A stretch of 64,000 nt of DNA from Inia geoffrensis (GCA_036417435.1 CM070912.1:21254055-21318054), one strand, 5' to 3'. Positions 34,090 through 45,451 are shown, numbered from the stretch's first letter. Numbers and translations: made by a program. Notes: generated by a model from the letters alone, not told the origin.

Positions 34090-34640
34090 GGTTCATTCAT
34101 TCATCAAATGTTTATTGAGCACCTACTATGTGTGAGGCACTGTTCCAGAGTCCAAAGGTAGATTGAACAAAAGAGACAAAAACCCCTGCCTTCACGGAGA
34201 TTGTGTTGTGGGGAGATGGACAATAAACAAGATGAATAAGCAGAATAGATAGCATATTAGAGAACATAAGTGCTAAGGAGAAGAAAACAAAGCAGGGACA
34301 GGGATGATGAAAAGTAAGGGGATTAAAGTTTTACAAAGAGTGTCTGGGGAAGGCTTTACTCAGAAGAGGTGTTTGGGCAGAGTTTTATAGCAAGTAAGGG
34401 AGGGGGCAAGAGGCTCTTGGAGGAGAAAGCATTCCAGGTGGTACAAACACAGGTGCACGATCCCCGAGGTGGCACTGTGCCTGGTGTATGCTAGGGACAG
34501 TGGGGAAGCCGTGCTGCTGAAACAGAATGGCAGGAGAAGAGGTCAGAGGGACGAAGCAGAAAAGGCTGGGGTGTGGGACATGGGAGGTCATAGAAGGACT
34601 TCGACGTTTATTCTGAATGAAATGAGAAGCAGAGGAGTAA
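34090..34640 (-). mobile_element. L2 LINE 3' region
   Basis: A long reversed L2: 'ttcattcattcatcaaatgt', 'ttattgagcacctactatgt', 'gacaataaacaagatgaata', 'gaacataagtgctaaggaga', 'gaaagcattccaggtggtac' and 'gcactgtgcctggtgt'. It spans the 3' end and part of the ORF2 side. Confidence 0.85.
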
Positions 34641-34960
34641 TCTAATCCATCTATGTTTTAGCAGATCCCACAGTCTGCAGTGCTGGAGGCGGACAGAAGA
34701 ATGCAAAGGGCAGAAGCAAGGATCAATTAGGAGGCTATTGGCAGTCATTCACAAAAGAGATGATGGTGGCTTGGCGAGAGAGGGTAAGAAGTGGGCAGAC
34801 TGGTCAAATCCCCAAATTCTTGATTATTACTGCCACCACAAGCTTACTGGCATTGCTGGTGGGCTTCTCAGGGGCCCATGGGTCCCCTGAAATTGTCTGC
34901 AAAATGCTGTTTTGTGTATTGTATATATATGGGAGGGTCAGTACATGACAGTACATCCCA
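34641..34960. other. Single-copy stretch, possible L2 continuation
   Basis: No firm feature; the first 100 bases may be decayed L2 continuing from the left. Confidence 0.35.
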
Positions 34961-34962
34961 GG

Positions 34963-35182
34963 GATTATGAACTGCCCTCTGCAGTCAAATGGCCTGAGCT
35001 CAAATCCCACGTGAGCACCTTACTCTCTCTGTAACCCTACACAAGCTTTTAAACCTTAGTATGCTCACCTGTGAACTCAGGGCTATTAATAACTTTGCCT
35101 ACCTTATGTGTTGTAAGAATTGAAGACTATATTTGTAAAACACTTCATAGTAAATATTCAATATACGTTAGCTATTTTTATC
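34963..35182 (+). mobile_element. MIR SINE
   Basis: MIR in sense order: 'ggcctgagctcaaatcccac', 'cttttaaaccttagtatgct', 'cacctgtgaactcagggcta', 'gcctaccttatgtgttgtaa'. Confidence 0.75.
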
Positions 35183-35327
35183 CAATGTTTTCAAAGTGTC
35201 AGTAACCCAAATAAGGTTGAGACTCTAAGGCTTTCTCTTCACCCTGAGCTGGACCACACCTGGTATAAAAGGGCTTCTTTTGTTCCCCTGGCTTAAATTT
35301 TAAAAAGGCTGAAGATCTTGAGGTTTT

Positions 35328-35496
35328 AGCTTAGGCCTGCTCTGTGATCTTGAATCAGGAAACCGAGTCTTGGTTAGGCTGAGTAATTTGCAATAGCCTG
35401 CCCGAGACTGCAGAGCTAGAAAATGGCAGCGCTGGGTTTGAACCCCCCACTGTCTGATGCTAACCCATATCTTTACAATACCATGCTGCTTCCCGA
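35328..35496 (-). mobile_element. MIR SINE fragment
   Basis: Reversed MIR: 'gaatcaggaaaccgagtctt', 'cagagctagaaaatggcagc', 'gctgggtttgaaccccccac'. Confidence 0.75.
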
Positions 35497-36278
35497 ACGT
35501 GATGGAAGACTTTCTCCTCAGAGGTTTGTCCAGCAAGGCTGATGAGGGAGGTCTCTAACAGGAGGCAAAGTCAGAATCAGCCCTGCCTCGGAGGGGCTAG
35601 TTTTACAGAGAACCCCTTCTCCAGCTTCACCGGGCTTCCCTCTGCTCTTCCAACAGCATAAATCGCAGCGGCAGGTCTCGCTGTTGAATACCTGTCAGGA
35701 AAATGCTAATTTCATCGTAGGTCCCACCGCTGTTCAGGTGATCACAAACAGGTCCATCAAAAGTCCTCAGGGGACAGCATTTATAAGTGATTCCCCCTGT
35801 AGACTGTACCAGCGGAGCCTCCTAAAACTGCTGCTTCATTAAGGGGCCGTCTTCATATTTGTTAATGTCTAATTACTGACACTAATGGACTCATGTATTT
35901 TAAAAATGAAATGATGGGTTTTATTCAATTAGGAAAAGCACCAGATAGACTGCTGAATAAATCTAGCAAAGGGACGCAAAGGACCGCTAGCTAAACAGGC
36001 AGCCCCAGCTCAGGAGACCTCAGCACGCTGCAGCAGCAAAATTAACTCCAAAAAGAAACAAATCAATGCCGGGGATTGTAACATGGAGCACAGTTGTGGA
36101 TGAATTCATCTTTAGATTAACAACAGTCCTGGGTACGGCCCACCCTCAGAAATGGATCTGAAACTTAACTGCTGCTGACTTTCGAATATTTCCTGACTTT
36201 GCATTCTCTGGCTGACTTACATGGAAATAACATATCGGATAAGTAAAAAGGAAAAAACGAAGATCCTATATTAATAAT
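35497..36278. other. Element-free stretch, candidate regulatory DNA
   Basis: About 780 bases without recognisable transposons, between MIR and L1 sequence. It has a cluster of homeodomain-like sites ('gtctaattactga' near 35867, 'attcaattagg' near 35924, 'aatgctaattt' near 35703) and E-boxes ('gttcaggtgatca' near 35734). No exon or open frame is convincing. A regulatory role is an inference from composition only. Confidence 0.4.
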
Positions 36279-36279
36279 G

Positions 36280-37692
36280 TTAATAAACATTATTAACAGT
36301 CCGTTGTATATTCTTCAGACTTTTATGTTTCTATTTATATGATTTTGTGCGTGTATTTTAAAAAACTAAACAGAATCACACTAAATGAACGTGATGTTCT
36401 GTAACTTTCTAAAACTTGTTAATACACAATGGATAAGATTCCATGTTAATAGTTTACACTACGCACTTCATCGCTTTAAACAGTTGTATAGTATTCCATA
36501 CCGATCTCTTATATTGGATATTCGTTTGTTTGCATTTTAAAATATTCAAATGAAACTATATTAAACATCCTTGAAGCTAAATATACATCTACTCTTTATT
36601 TTCTTGAACTTGCTTTCTAAAAAGCAGAGTGTCTGAATGTGACTGAGTCTAAGGCTTTCCAACAGTCAAATTTCCTTCCAGAACAGTTATACCGATTGAC
36701 ATTCATAATACCACTACAAGAGGGTATTTTCACATTTTCCAATTTCATAAGTGAAAAAATGCTGCCATTATTTTACTTCATTTTTTTCACGACTACTGAG
36801 TTGAGCACTTTTCTTTCATTTGTAGATTGTCCATTTGAATTTCTGCTTCACACATTGCTTTTTCACGCTCATTGCCCAATTTGTTATTAGGGTGTCTGTC
36901 TCTTTCTTATTTGTATGTTATAAATCTTTACAAGTTAAGGATAGTTAATGCTTGACTGTCTGTGTTGCATATACCATCATCCATTTTTAACTTCTGCTTC
37001 ACCTTTATAATTTTTTTGGTGGAAAAATGCTTTTACATTTTTATGTAGTCCAATTTCTTAGTCTTTTCCTATATGTTTTCTGTCTTGGTGTCATGCTTAG
37101 AAAATTTTGACCACTCCATAGCTATAAAGTGGTTTTATTTTTAACCAGCATGTTGAGACATTTTGATATATATGAGGGAAGAATTATTTTCCAAATGGCT
37201 ACCCAGTTGTCCCAATACCATTTCTTAAATAAGTCTTTCCCACTGATTCAAGTGCCACATTATCATATAACAAACTCAAATCTTTTATGAATTTTCTATT
37301 CTACTCCACTGAACTTTCTTATAGAAGTACTATACTTTTAATTATTATAAACTTACATTATGTTTTAATATAATCATGTTCTCCAAATTCAAAATCTTCT
37401 CCAGTGTTCTCACTGATCTCCAGATGAACCTTAAAAGTCAAGATTTTTCTTTTCATTGGTGTTTCCATTTAAGTGAATGAAAGGAATAGATTAATTTGAG
37501 GAGAGTTGACATCCAGGTACATGCCATGCCCTCCACTCATTCAGGTCTTTGTTTACATTATCTAGTAAAGTTTTATAGTTCATACACATTCTTTCTAGGC
37601 ATTTATTTAAGTATTTAGCATTTTATTTCTGTCATAAACAGCCCTCCTCCCTGTATATTGTGTGTAACAATACAAAATATTCTTAACTGATT

Positions 37693-37739
<47 letters not shown>

Positions 37740-38760
37740 GTAGGTATTTTTCCCTCTGCCAAGCTCTGCTAAACTCTTTTATTAGTTCCTAAACTGTCAG
37801 TTGATTCTCTGGTTTTGTGGGCGGACAATATCATCATCTACTAATCAAGAAAAAGGGTGACTTCTTTTCAGAATCTGTGTCTAGTTTCACCTTATTCTTG
37901 TCTTGTTGCATTGGCTATACCTTCCAGGACAATACTAAATAACTGCCGTCATAATGGTGTTGTTCTGGGCTTTAAATGCCACTTAAACATAATGTAGGAA
38001 GCTAGTCAGATAAATAAAAAGACTATCCACTAGTCCTAATTTAGTATTTTGTTTTCAGAAATGACCGCTGACTTCTAGCAATGCCTAATTTAAAAGCTAT
38101 CCAACTGATTGTGAATTTTTCCTCCTTTTACCCACTATATGTTTTACTCGTATTATTAAGCACCTTAATAACAAGCCATTCCTAGCATTCTTGGAAGAAA
38201 TTCTACTTGGCTACAGTAAATACCCCCTCACCAATTCTCTAGATATATATTTCTTTGTGTTAATTTAGCTGAATATTTGCTCCTTTATCATTCAGGTTTT
38301 CTGCATCTGTGTTCAGAATTTGGTATCAGGGAAATCCAGTTGCTTGCTAGTAAAATAAACAGGGAAGTATGTTTTTTTTTATGTCTGGAATAGCATAAAC
38401 TATCAAGTTCCTTGAAGATTTGATTGAATTCATACATGGACTAGCATACATGGTCTAGCAGCTTTTGGGGGGACATTATTTTCAAATATGTTCATGGTTG
38501 TTACTATGTTTTCAGTTTTTCTACATCTCCTTGAGTCAATTTTTTTTTCCTGGAGAAAACCATCTGCTTAAATGAGGTTTTCCCTTTTAATAAGTGAAAT
38601 ACATACATTTTAAAATCTGCTGTTTTGTCTTTCTAATATGGTGCATTCAAGTTTTCTTCCCGCCACCCCCCTCCTTGAGTTACCTATCCAGAGATCTATT
38701 TTGCCTTTTTTAAAAAGCAGTACTTGGGTTTATTTATCAATTAAAGTGTCTTGAGGGCCA
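36280..38760 (-). mobile_element. Old L1 (L1M group), decayed
   Basis: Reversed L1 sequence: 'ggctacccagttgtcccaat' and 'accatttcttaaataagtct' near 37200, and the antisense of the reverse-transcriptase block near 37895-37980 ('cttgtcttgttgcattggct', 'atactaaataactgccg'). Upstream ORF2 antisense follows near 38310-38600 ('gaatttggtatcaggg', 'gatttgattgaattcataca'). Decay is too advanced for any frame. The left end is uncertain. A TG microsatellite lies inside. Confidence 0.65.
37695..37741. repeat. (TG)n microsatellite
   Basis: A TG run of about 23 units with two TA interruptions near its right end, inside old L1 sequence. Confidence 0.97.
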
Positions 38761-38764
38761 TGCT

Positions 38765-39215
38765 CCTAGTAGAAGTTGTAAATGTGTGATTTGTAGGTAC
38801 TCAGTCATATGTACCCAGGGCTGTCTGCTCAGTCTACATCTCCCTTTCTGCAAGCGACCCCTTCACTTGCAGGAGTGGCCCCTGCATCCTGTTTGTACTG
38901 AGTAGCCTGGCCTCCTAATCTGGACCGAAGCAGCTGTAGACACTTGGCTAAAGCTACAGCAGTCAAGCAATCTTGTGAACTTGGAACTGAGAATCAGATA
39001 TACTAGTTAATATTTGCCATTTGCTCAAATAGGTAATTACTGCCTTGGTTCCTGGCTACAGTTCTTCATGAGGTCCTGCCATATTTCCTATACTTGGTTC
39101 CATGAAATATCCCTGTAACTTTATAATAAACCCCCCTTTTCTGCTTTACCTAATTTGAATAAGTTTCTGCTATTTTCAACCAGATGATACTTGATTCAGA
39201 CGGTCGCTGAGGGTC
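38765..39215 (+). mobile_element. LTR-like old repeat
   Basis: It has 'aacttggaactgagaatcag', 'ctttataataaacccccctt' and 'aatttgaataagtttctgct', resembling the polyadenylation end of old mammalian LTRs, and ends near 'gatgatacttgattcag'. The family is not assigned and the left end is approximate. Confidence 0.45.
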
Positions 39216-39439
39216 AGACGTCCATTACATCACCTCCTCCAGAAACAGAGAAACTGCATGTTGGTCAGGTTGGTGTGGCCTTGACTGAAGGGACAGTGTG
39301 GATCAGATGACTTTCAGTCCCTCTATATTCTTACTTTTTAAGTTTATATGTTACCTTGAGACTTCAATTTCTACCCAACTTACCAAAGGAACGTTTGTCC
39401 AATACATTTGCAGTTACTGTGGTGTTGAGAGTTTACCTA

Positions 39440-39957
39440 AGCTACTCCACGGTACTGCTGCCTTGGCATCCATTCTGTTTGGTAAAGTGGGCTGTGGAGG
39501 CTTTAAGCTGACACTAGCCCCCGCATGTAAGCACATGCCCTAGGTAACAGCCCCCAGAGTCACAAGCAAATGTAACTTCCTGATATGACTTCCCCAGCAG
39601 ACCCACACTCCTCCCAAGGTCTTCCCCTTGTGTGCCCCTTAGATAAGACCCCCATGGAGCTTTCCAAAACCCTGCTCTTTCTGGTTCAAATTGACCAATC
39701 TGGCCTTAGCCCGGGAACCCCAAAGCACTCCACACACAGACCCTAATAAAGGCATATTTCCCAGGTCCTATCTCTCTTTCGACCTGCCCCCTGCCTTGAC
39801 TGCCCTGTGTGGTCCTGCAAGATATGCCATGTGCTTGCAAGATGTGCCATGTACTTCCTCCAGGACGGGTGAGTAATTAACTTCTCTATTTCAATTTCTC
39901 TTGTGGTCTTTTGTTAAACCTCCTCGCCATCCAACACCCTGTGTTCCACTTAGCAAA
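39440..39957 (+). mobile_element. Solo LTR, ERV1-like (gammaretrovirus type)
   Basis: The order 'gctgacactagcccccgcat', 'ggtaacagcccccagagtca', 'cctaataaaggcatatttcc' (AATAAA signal near 39744), 'tcgacctgccccctgcct' and 'tctcttgtggtcttttgtta' resembles class I endogenous retrovirus LTRs: a C-rich U3, a polyadenylation signal, and a T-rich U5. No gag, pol or env sequence flanks it. The ends are approximate because no duplication could be matched by eye. Confidence 0.6.
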
Positions 39958-40658
39958 TGTTAATTTAACAAAGTCTTAAAACCTGGTCACATGAGCGCCA
40001 TGATTAGGGGCTTTCAGATGGAGTGAGGAACCCTGCCAAACTCGACAGAGGAAGGAATGGTGGAGTGCTGTCATGGGTGCTGGGAGCTACAGAGGATGAG
40101 AGGAAAGGGCGGTGGGTATTTGCCACTGAGCATCTTGGATGGCCTGGAGAACTATGGATTGTACTAAAATAGCCAGAATCTTGGCCTCACTGATGGGACT
40201 TTTGGCACTCCCCTGTGTGTGAGCCTTGTGAGTAAAGGGCACTTGCTGGATCAGAGGTGTGGTAGCAGGAGATGATGGTCTTAAGGGCGTGGGTCCTTCA
40301 GAAGGGCTCTGGCCTGGGAGGTCAGAAAATTTTGAGTGCTTCTCAGAGGAAGAGGGCCATTGAGTCATGGGACCTGCGTGTGGAATGACACCAGTGAGTG
40401 AGATGGCTATTTTCATAAGCACCATGAGAATAAGAACAACTTTATGGCCCTAAGGTGGAGACAAACTAGCAATCACATCTACTGATGTAACATCCCAGAA
40501 GGTAGGATTCAGGAGGCACATCATTCTCAAACACATACCATGAATCTGCTCATTTGGGGGCACTAGTGGGGTTACCAGGAATCCCAGAAGGACTTATATA
40601 AAGCCCTGGGCAACTTGTAGTGCTTCACTTGCAGCACAGCACAACTGGGAAGACTTTG
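39958..40658. other. Unassigned stretch between LTRs
   Basis: No feature recognised. A 112-codon minus-strand frame (40087-40425) was read for retroviral motifs and none was seen. It could be decayed retroviral internal sequence or single-copy DNA. Confidence 0.35.
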
Positions 40659-40659
40659 T

Positions 40660-41142
40660 GTGGTTGGTGGAATAATGGCCCCAGCGACACAAGGGCCTAA
40701 CCCCTGGCACCTGTAATTGTGACCTCATTTAGAAAAGCAGTCTTTGCAAATGCGATAAAGTTAAGGACATTACGTTGGGGAGATTTTCGTGAATTATGAG
40801 GGTGGGCCCTAAATTAAATCACAGGTATTCTTTGTAAGAGGGAAGCAGAGGAGGATCTGACATGCACAGAGGAGCAGGTGGTGTGAAGACAGCAGAGAGA
40901 GATTTAAAGATTGGAGTGATGTGGCCACTAGCCAAGGAATGCTGGCAGCCACCAGAAGCTGGAAGAGGCCAGGACCAGATCCTCCCCAAGAGCTTCTAGA
41001 AGGAGCACGGTCCTGCCAACACCTTGATTTTGGCCCTAATTTTGGACCTTGGCCTCCACTATGTGAGAGAATAAACTCTCATTGTTTTAAGTCAAGGACT
41101 TTGTGGTAATTTGTTACGGCAGCCTTAAGAAACTAATACACT
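40660..41142 (+). mobile_element. MLT1-type LTR (ERVL-MaLR)
   Basis: It includes 'ggaataatggccccagcgac', 'gtgacctcatttagaaaagc', 'acaccttgattttggcccta', 'gagaataaactctcattgtt' and the end 'gtaatttgttacggcagcc' then 'actaataca'. A clear solo MLT1 LTR. Confidence 0.8.
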
Positions 41143-42152
41143 GTACTTGTGGCTTCCCCGAGAGCACCCATGGCCAGTGTGTCTACTCACAGGATGTCCA
41201 CAAGAGAGGACATTCACAAGAATGTTCTAGGTCAGGAGGCAGAGAGCCACTCGTGAGTGTCAAACAGAGCTCCGGTGGCAAGCTGGCAAGATCTCAGGGC
41301 AGAAAAAAAACCATTTGCAGGAGGTGGTGGACCCATGACTATTAAGAGGTTGGAAGGAGTCTTTGAGTTGCAAACAGAAACCAAAACAAAAAGGGTTTGA
41401 ATGGAGAGAGAATTTTTGCCACAAAATGGAAGCATGCAGACCCCACTGGATCCGGGGGTTCAGAGGATGTCCCCAGAGCTCGGCCTCTCTCTGCCTCTCC
41501 CAGTCCCAACGCCCTCACTGCTTTATCCACATGCCAGGGGCAGGCATCCTATCAGCCCAGTAAGTTCAGTAGAAAAATGAAGTTGCCCTGATGACTCTGG
41601 TAGGAAAGTCCTGCCGAAGACACTATGGTTCAGCTCGTACGGTGAACCAATCACCACAGCCAAGGGGGCTGGGCATTCAAGGAGGTGTGAGACTTGTAAG
41701 TGGATGTAGGGGCAGAGATGCAAACAGTGCAGCTGTGGTTGACAAAGCTGAATGGCAGTGCAGAGATCTTGGGATTCCAGTGGTGGGCATGGGTGGTTAA
41801 TACATTGCAGAAGGCTTGACAACACACCTTCATCTTGAGGACCAAAGGCCCTTCTGCTCCAAGTGAGTTGTTACCTGTCAAGTTCAAGCTGATGACAGTA
41901 GGAAGCTTCTGCCAGGGAATTCTTAGGATATGCTGGCCTTGGCAGGTATGTTGCATTTTCTATTGGGCTACCCACACACGCTATTACTTTTGCCCCACTG
42001 CATCTTTAAAGGCATCCCAGGACGCCAAAATCACCACTATCTGCTTTCTCTGCTCTTCCTACCAGGCTGATGGGGAAAGTAATAAAACCTAACTAAATGG
42101 GGATGCTGTGAATTCAAAAGCAAGCGCTGTCATTTTGGCCAGGGCCACTTAA
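41143..42152. other. Single-copy stretch, nothing recognised
   Basis: No repeat or RNA recognised in about 1 kb. Numerous 60-100 codon frames on both strands overlap one another, which is expected by chance at this GC content. Confidence 0.4.
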
Positions 42153-42154
42153 AA

Positions 42155-42630
42155 AATTGTACTCAAGTATTTCCTCAGCATCCACTGTTTTCCAAGCTGT
42201 GCCGGTGCAGAGGATATTAGCACTGAACAAAACAAACCTGTTTCCTGCTCTCACGGGCTGCCTCCTTCATCCCCGTAGGGGATGTTCCAAACCTTTACTC
42301 TTTTCCTCTCGGCTGTCAACCTTGCTCAGCTCCTTTGGAAAGATGAAAGCCAGCAGGCATAGCTTGCTACCCACCCTGAGCCTAGGAACATCAGAGACAC
42401 GTGAGATGACTGGTTCCCCAGCCAGCTTCCTGAGAACGGACTCTGATCCATGCCGGGAGCCAGTAGAAGCCACAGAAGGTGTCTGAGCAAGCTGAGTCCA
42501 AAATGATCCAACGGTCTACGGTAGGTAAGCTCAAATGCTGCCCGAGCCATGCAGGTAACAGAGATGTGTGAGAGGGGAAGGGTGTAAGACAAGTGATGCT
42601 AAACAGCTGGGATTGCAAGAATAACAGGTG
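42155..42630 (-). mobile_element. L2 LINE remnant
   Basis: The left 110 bases are a good reversed L2 end: 'actcaagtatttcctcagca', 'gatattagcactgaacaaaa', 'caaacctgtttcctgctctc'. The rest ('gagccagtagaagccacaga', 'tgtctgagcaagctgagtcc') is weaker and may be the same element. Confidence 0.55.
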
Positions 42631-42844
42631 CCTGGTTAGTTTGCCTTTAAAACACTGTGGGAGGCCAATGAAACCACTTCAACAAATCCACAGGCTGCAT
42701 CTCGCTCCACATTCCACCAGTTTGCAACTGGTGCTGCTGACTCTCTTCAAAGAAACTGAGGAGAATCCTGCCTCACAAATGAGACACACAGCCACACCAG
42801 TTGCCTTTAGATCCTAAAACAAGAATGCCTAGTAGGCCTTTTGG

Positions 42845-43310
42845 TGCATTCACTCACGTATTCATTCGACAAATGTTTATTGAGTATTTATTAAGTGCAG
42901 GATGCTGTGCTAGGCATTGGTAAATGAACCCCCCCCAATCCCCACCATCCCACAGAGCTCACATTCCCAAGGTGGGGTGGAGAGACAAGCAGTGGACATT
43001 AAACAAGTAAGTGAAATACGTCATGAAGAAAATACACAGGATGGGAGAGGCTACTTTAGACAAGAAAGGTCTCTACAGTGGATATACTGGGCTCACGTTT
43101 GAAGGATGGGAGGGAGCCAGGGGTCGGGAGCAGAGTGCTCTCTCTAGGGATCAAGTGCAAAGGCCCTGAGGCAGGAAAGTAGCTCAGTGGGTTCAGGAAA
43201 CGGAGAGGACCCCTGTGACTTTAGTGAGGGTGGTGAGCCAGGGGCCACAGAGGTCGGCAGTAGCCAAGATCTTGGAGGCTGTGGTAGGAGGTTTGTATTT
43301 TATTATTTTA
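42845..43310 (-). mobile_element. L2 LINE 3' region
   Basis: Reversed L2: 'attcattcgacaaatgttta', 'ttgagtatttattaagtgca', 'gatgctgtgctaggcattgg', 'agtgcaaaggccctgaggca' and 'ggtggtgagccaggggcc'. It contains an 8-C run near 42930. Confidence 0.85.
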
Positions 43311-43738
43311 AGTTCCATTGACCCATGACTCCTGGAAGGAGGCCCCCTCCACAGCTCTGGACTAAAAATTAATTCATATTCAGATAATGGTACAGGTGCC
43401 TGCCTAAGAAAGAGGACCAAGGCTGGTCTGAGGGTCTCATCTCGTCCAGCTCCCCTGTGACATTCCAGAGCACAACCCCACGTTCATGACCCTCTGAAAT
43501 AAGAACCACCTTCCCAGCAGGTACAGGGTGTCAACACGCTCTGCACCAGAAGCCAACTGGGTTCGGCTCAGTGCAGATCAGCTGAGGCAGCCGTTGCCAG
43601 GCCACAATCAGAGACAAGGGTGAGGAGGAGGGTGCCTGCAAGCCTCATGTCCCTGATGGGACCCCCAGAGTGGGCTGGAGTTCTGGGGGGCCAAAAAAGC
43701 AACGTACACATCCAAAGGCCATGACAAAACTACGGCTG
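43311..43738. other. Single-copy stretch, nothing recognised
   Basis: No repeat or exon recognised. Confidence 0.4.
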
Positions 43739-43739
43739 T

Positions 43740-44118
43740 TTCATCCGTTCCTTCCACAAATATTTATTGGGGGTCTACAATGTGCCAGGAATAGTTCTAG
43801 GTGATGGGGATTGCAGCAGTGAACAAAATGATGATAATTCCTGCCTAGAGTGGGAGAGAGACTCCCCAAAAGTAAATTACATAAAGTGCTACTTGCTATG
43901 AAGAAATGGCACAGAAGTAGGATGGGGAGTTCTGGTGTGTATGGGGGATGTTGTAATTTTAAATAATGTTTAGGGTGAGTCTCACTCACACTGAAGCAGA
44001 GATTTGAGTGAAACAGGGGAGCGAGTCATGTGGCTATCCGGGGAAGAGAATTCCAGTGCAAAGAGCAAGTGTGAAGGCCTTGAGGCAGGTGTGCTTGATG
44101 TTTAAGGACGAGCCCTTT
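43740..44118 (-). mobile_element. L2 LINE 3' region
   Basis: Reversed L2: 'tccacaaatatttattgggg', 'tacaatgtgccaggaatagt', 'gcagcagtgaacaaaatgat', 'gaagagaattccagtgcaaa', 'gtgaaggccttgaggcaggt'. It is the second of two same-orientation L2 copies about 0.9 kb apart. These may be separate insertions, since both contain the 3' end. Confidence 0.85.
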
Positions 44119-44246
44119 GGCTGGCCGTCAGGATGCAGAGAAGGCTGGATGGAGCTGGGGCACACACATCAGTCAGAACTCTCCCAGTCTGCAGCCACCT
44201 GGAGGCTCACTCTCCACCTGCCCAATCCTACCTCTCCATGGAGTCT

Positions 44247-44461
44247 TTTTTTTTTTTTTTTTTTTTTTTTGCGGTACGCGGGCCTCCCACCGCCGCGGCC
44301 TCTCCCGTTGCGGAGCACAGGCTCCGGATGCGCAGGCTCAGCGGCCATGGCTCACAGGCCCAGCCGCTCCGCGACATGTGGGATCTTCCCAGACCGGGGC
44401 ACGAACCCGTGTCCCCTGCATCTGTAGGCGGACTCTCAACCACTGCGCCACCAGGGAAGCC
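44247..44461 (-). mobile_element. CHR-1 SINE
   Basis: A reverse-oriented CHR-1 with a 20-plus T run at the left and the head at the right. The flanks 'ctccatggagtct' (44234-44246) and 'ctccatggattct' (44462-44474) form a 13-base duplication with one difference. It faces the plus-strand CHR-1 at 45023, heads toward each other. Confidence 0.95.
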
Positions 44462-44474
44462 CTCCATGGATTCT

Positions 44475-45006
44475 TAATTCAACCACCCCCTCCCCCAAGA
44501 AACCTTCTGACCAGTTGAAAGTGAGTCTCCCTCCTCAGAAATAAGGCATTTGTTTCCTGCCACCTCATTTGGGACTGCTCAGTTACTGCCAGAGATTAAT
44601 GTTTACAGGTTTAATTCAGCTATAAATCACAAGTTACAGACTGCTGGAATTTTCCATCAAGACTGCCAGTGGGAATTTTGAAGGGAGGTACAGACTTCCT
44701 CTAAGTTGGGCTAAGAAGCCAACTCTGACAGGAGAGGACCACTCTGGCCCAACAAGGAAGTCTTTGAGACAGGAGGGCGGGCACAGATCAGAAAGGCTCT
44801 CAGGAGGCCTGACAGTTGGAATACCGACCATGAGACTGAGTAGTAAATTACTGACTCAATTACATTTTCAGCAAAGAATCACGGAATAGGTACTAAATTC
44901 AGTTATCCAGCCTTCTTCAAATTGTGAGCTCCTACTATCTTTCCCCAAATATCCCCTTTGTGCCAAGAATTATTAGAGGCCGTTTGCATTGTTTGCAAAC
45001 ACGAAC
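44475..45006. other. Single-copy spacer between two SINEs
   Basis: No repeat or exon recognised. It would form the loop if the flanking inverted SINEs paired in a transcript. Confidence 0.4.
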
Positions 45007-45022
45007 AAGAATGTGTACCTTG

Positions 45023-45212
45023 GGGCTTCCCTGGTGGCGCAGTGGTTGGGAGTCCGCCTGCTGATGCAGGGGACACGGGTTCGTGCCCCGGTCCGGGAGG
45101 ATACCACGTGCCGCGGAGCGGCTGGGCCTGTGAGCCATGGCCGCTCGGCCTGTGCGTCCGGAGCCTGTGCTTCGCAACGGGAGAGGCCACAGCAGTGAGA
45201 GGCCCGCGTACC

Positions 45213-45241
<29 letters not shown>
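45023..45241 (+). mobile_element. CHR-1 SINE, young-looking
   Basis: A full copy with the Pol III A box TGGCGCAGTGG (45035-45045) and B-box-like GGTTCGTGCCC (45078-45088). The A tail is about 28 uninterrupted A. The flanks 'aagaatgtgtaccttg' (45007-45022 and 45242-45257) are a perfect 16-base duplication. The long pure tail and identical flanks suggest a recent insertion relative to the other copies. Confidence 0.97.
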
Positions 45242-45245
<4 letters not shown>

Positions 45246-45414
45246 ATGTGTACCTTGAGTGTGGCAAAATACTTCGTGCTGGTCTCCAGTGTGGAGGCGT
45301 GGGTCTTTCCTGAGCATGGGTAACATTTGACTGGGATCATTGGGTGGGGAGGCAAGATCAAAAAACAAGGACAGAGTGGTTTTATCATATTTCTGGTCAG
45401 CAAAATTTGGGGTT

Positions 45415-45450
45415 TTCTTTATTATATATATAATATGTATATATTATATT
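45415..45450. repeat. (TA)-rich low-complexity tract
   Basis: Alternating TA with few interruptions, just before a MIR. Confidence 0.8.
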
Positions 45451-45451
45451 A

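Noticed and set aside
40087..40425. 112-codon minus-strand frame near LTRs as a retroviral gene fragment
   Set aside because: No gag, protease, reverse transcriptase, integrase or envelope motif could be seen.
45035..45088. tRNA gene call from A and B boxes
   Set aside because: The boxes belong to the tRNA-derived head of a SINE; no cloverleaf, anticodon arm or tRNA 3' end is present. The same applies to all CHR copies.
44903..45403. 166-codon minus-strand frame with a poly-Phe run
   Set aside because: It is the antisense of a CHR-1 SINE, with the A tail read as Phe codons.
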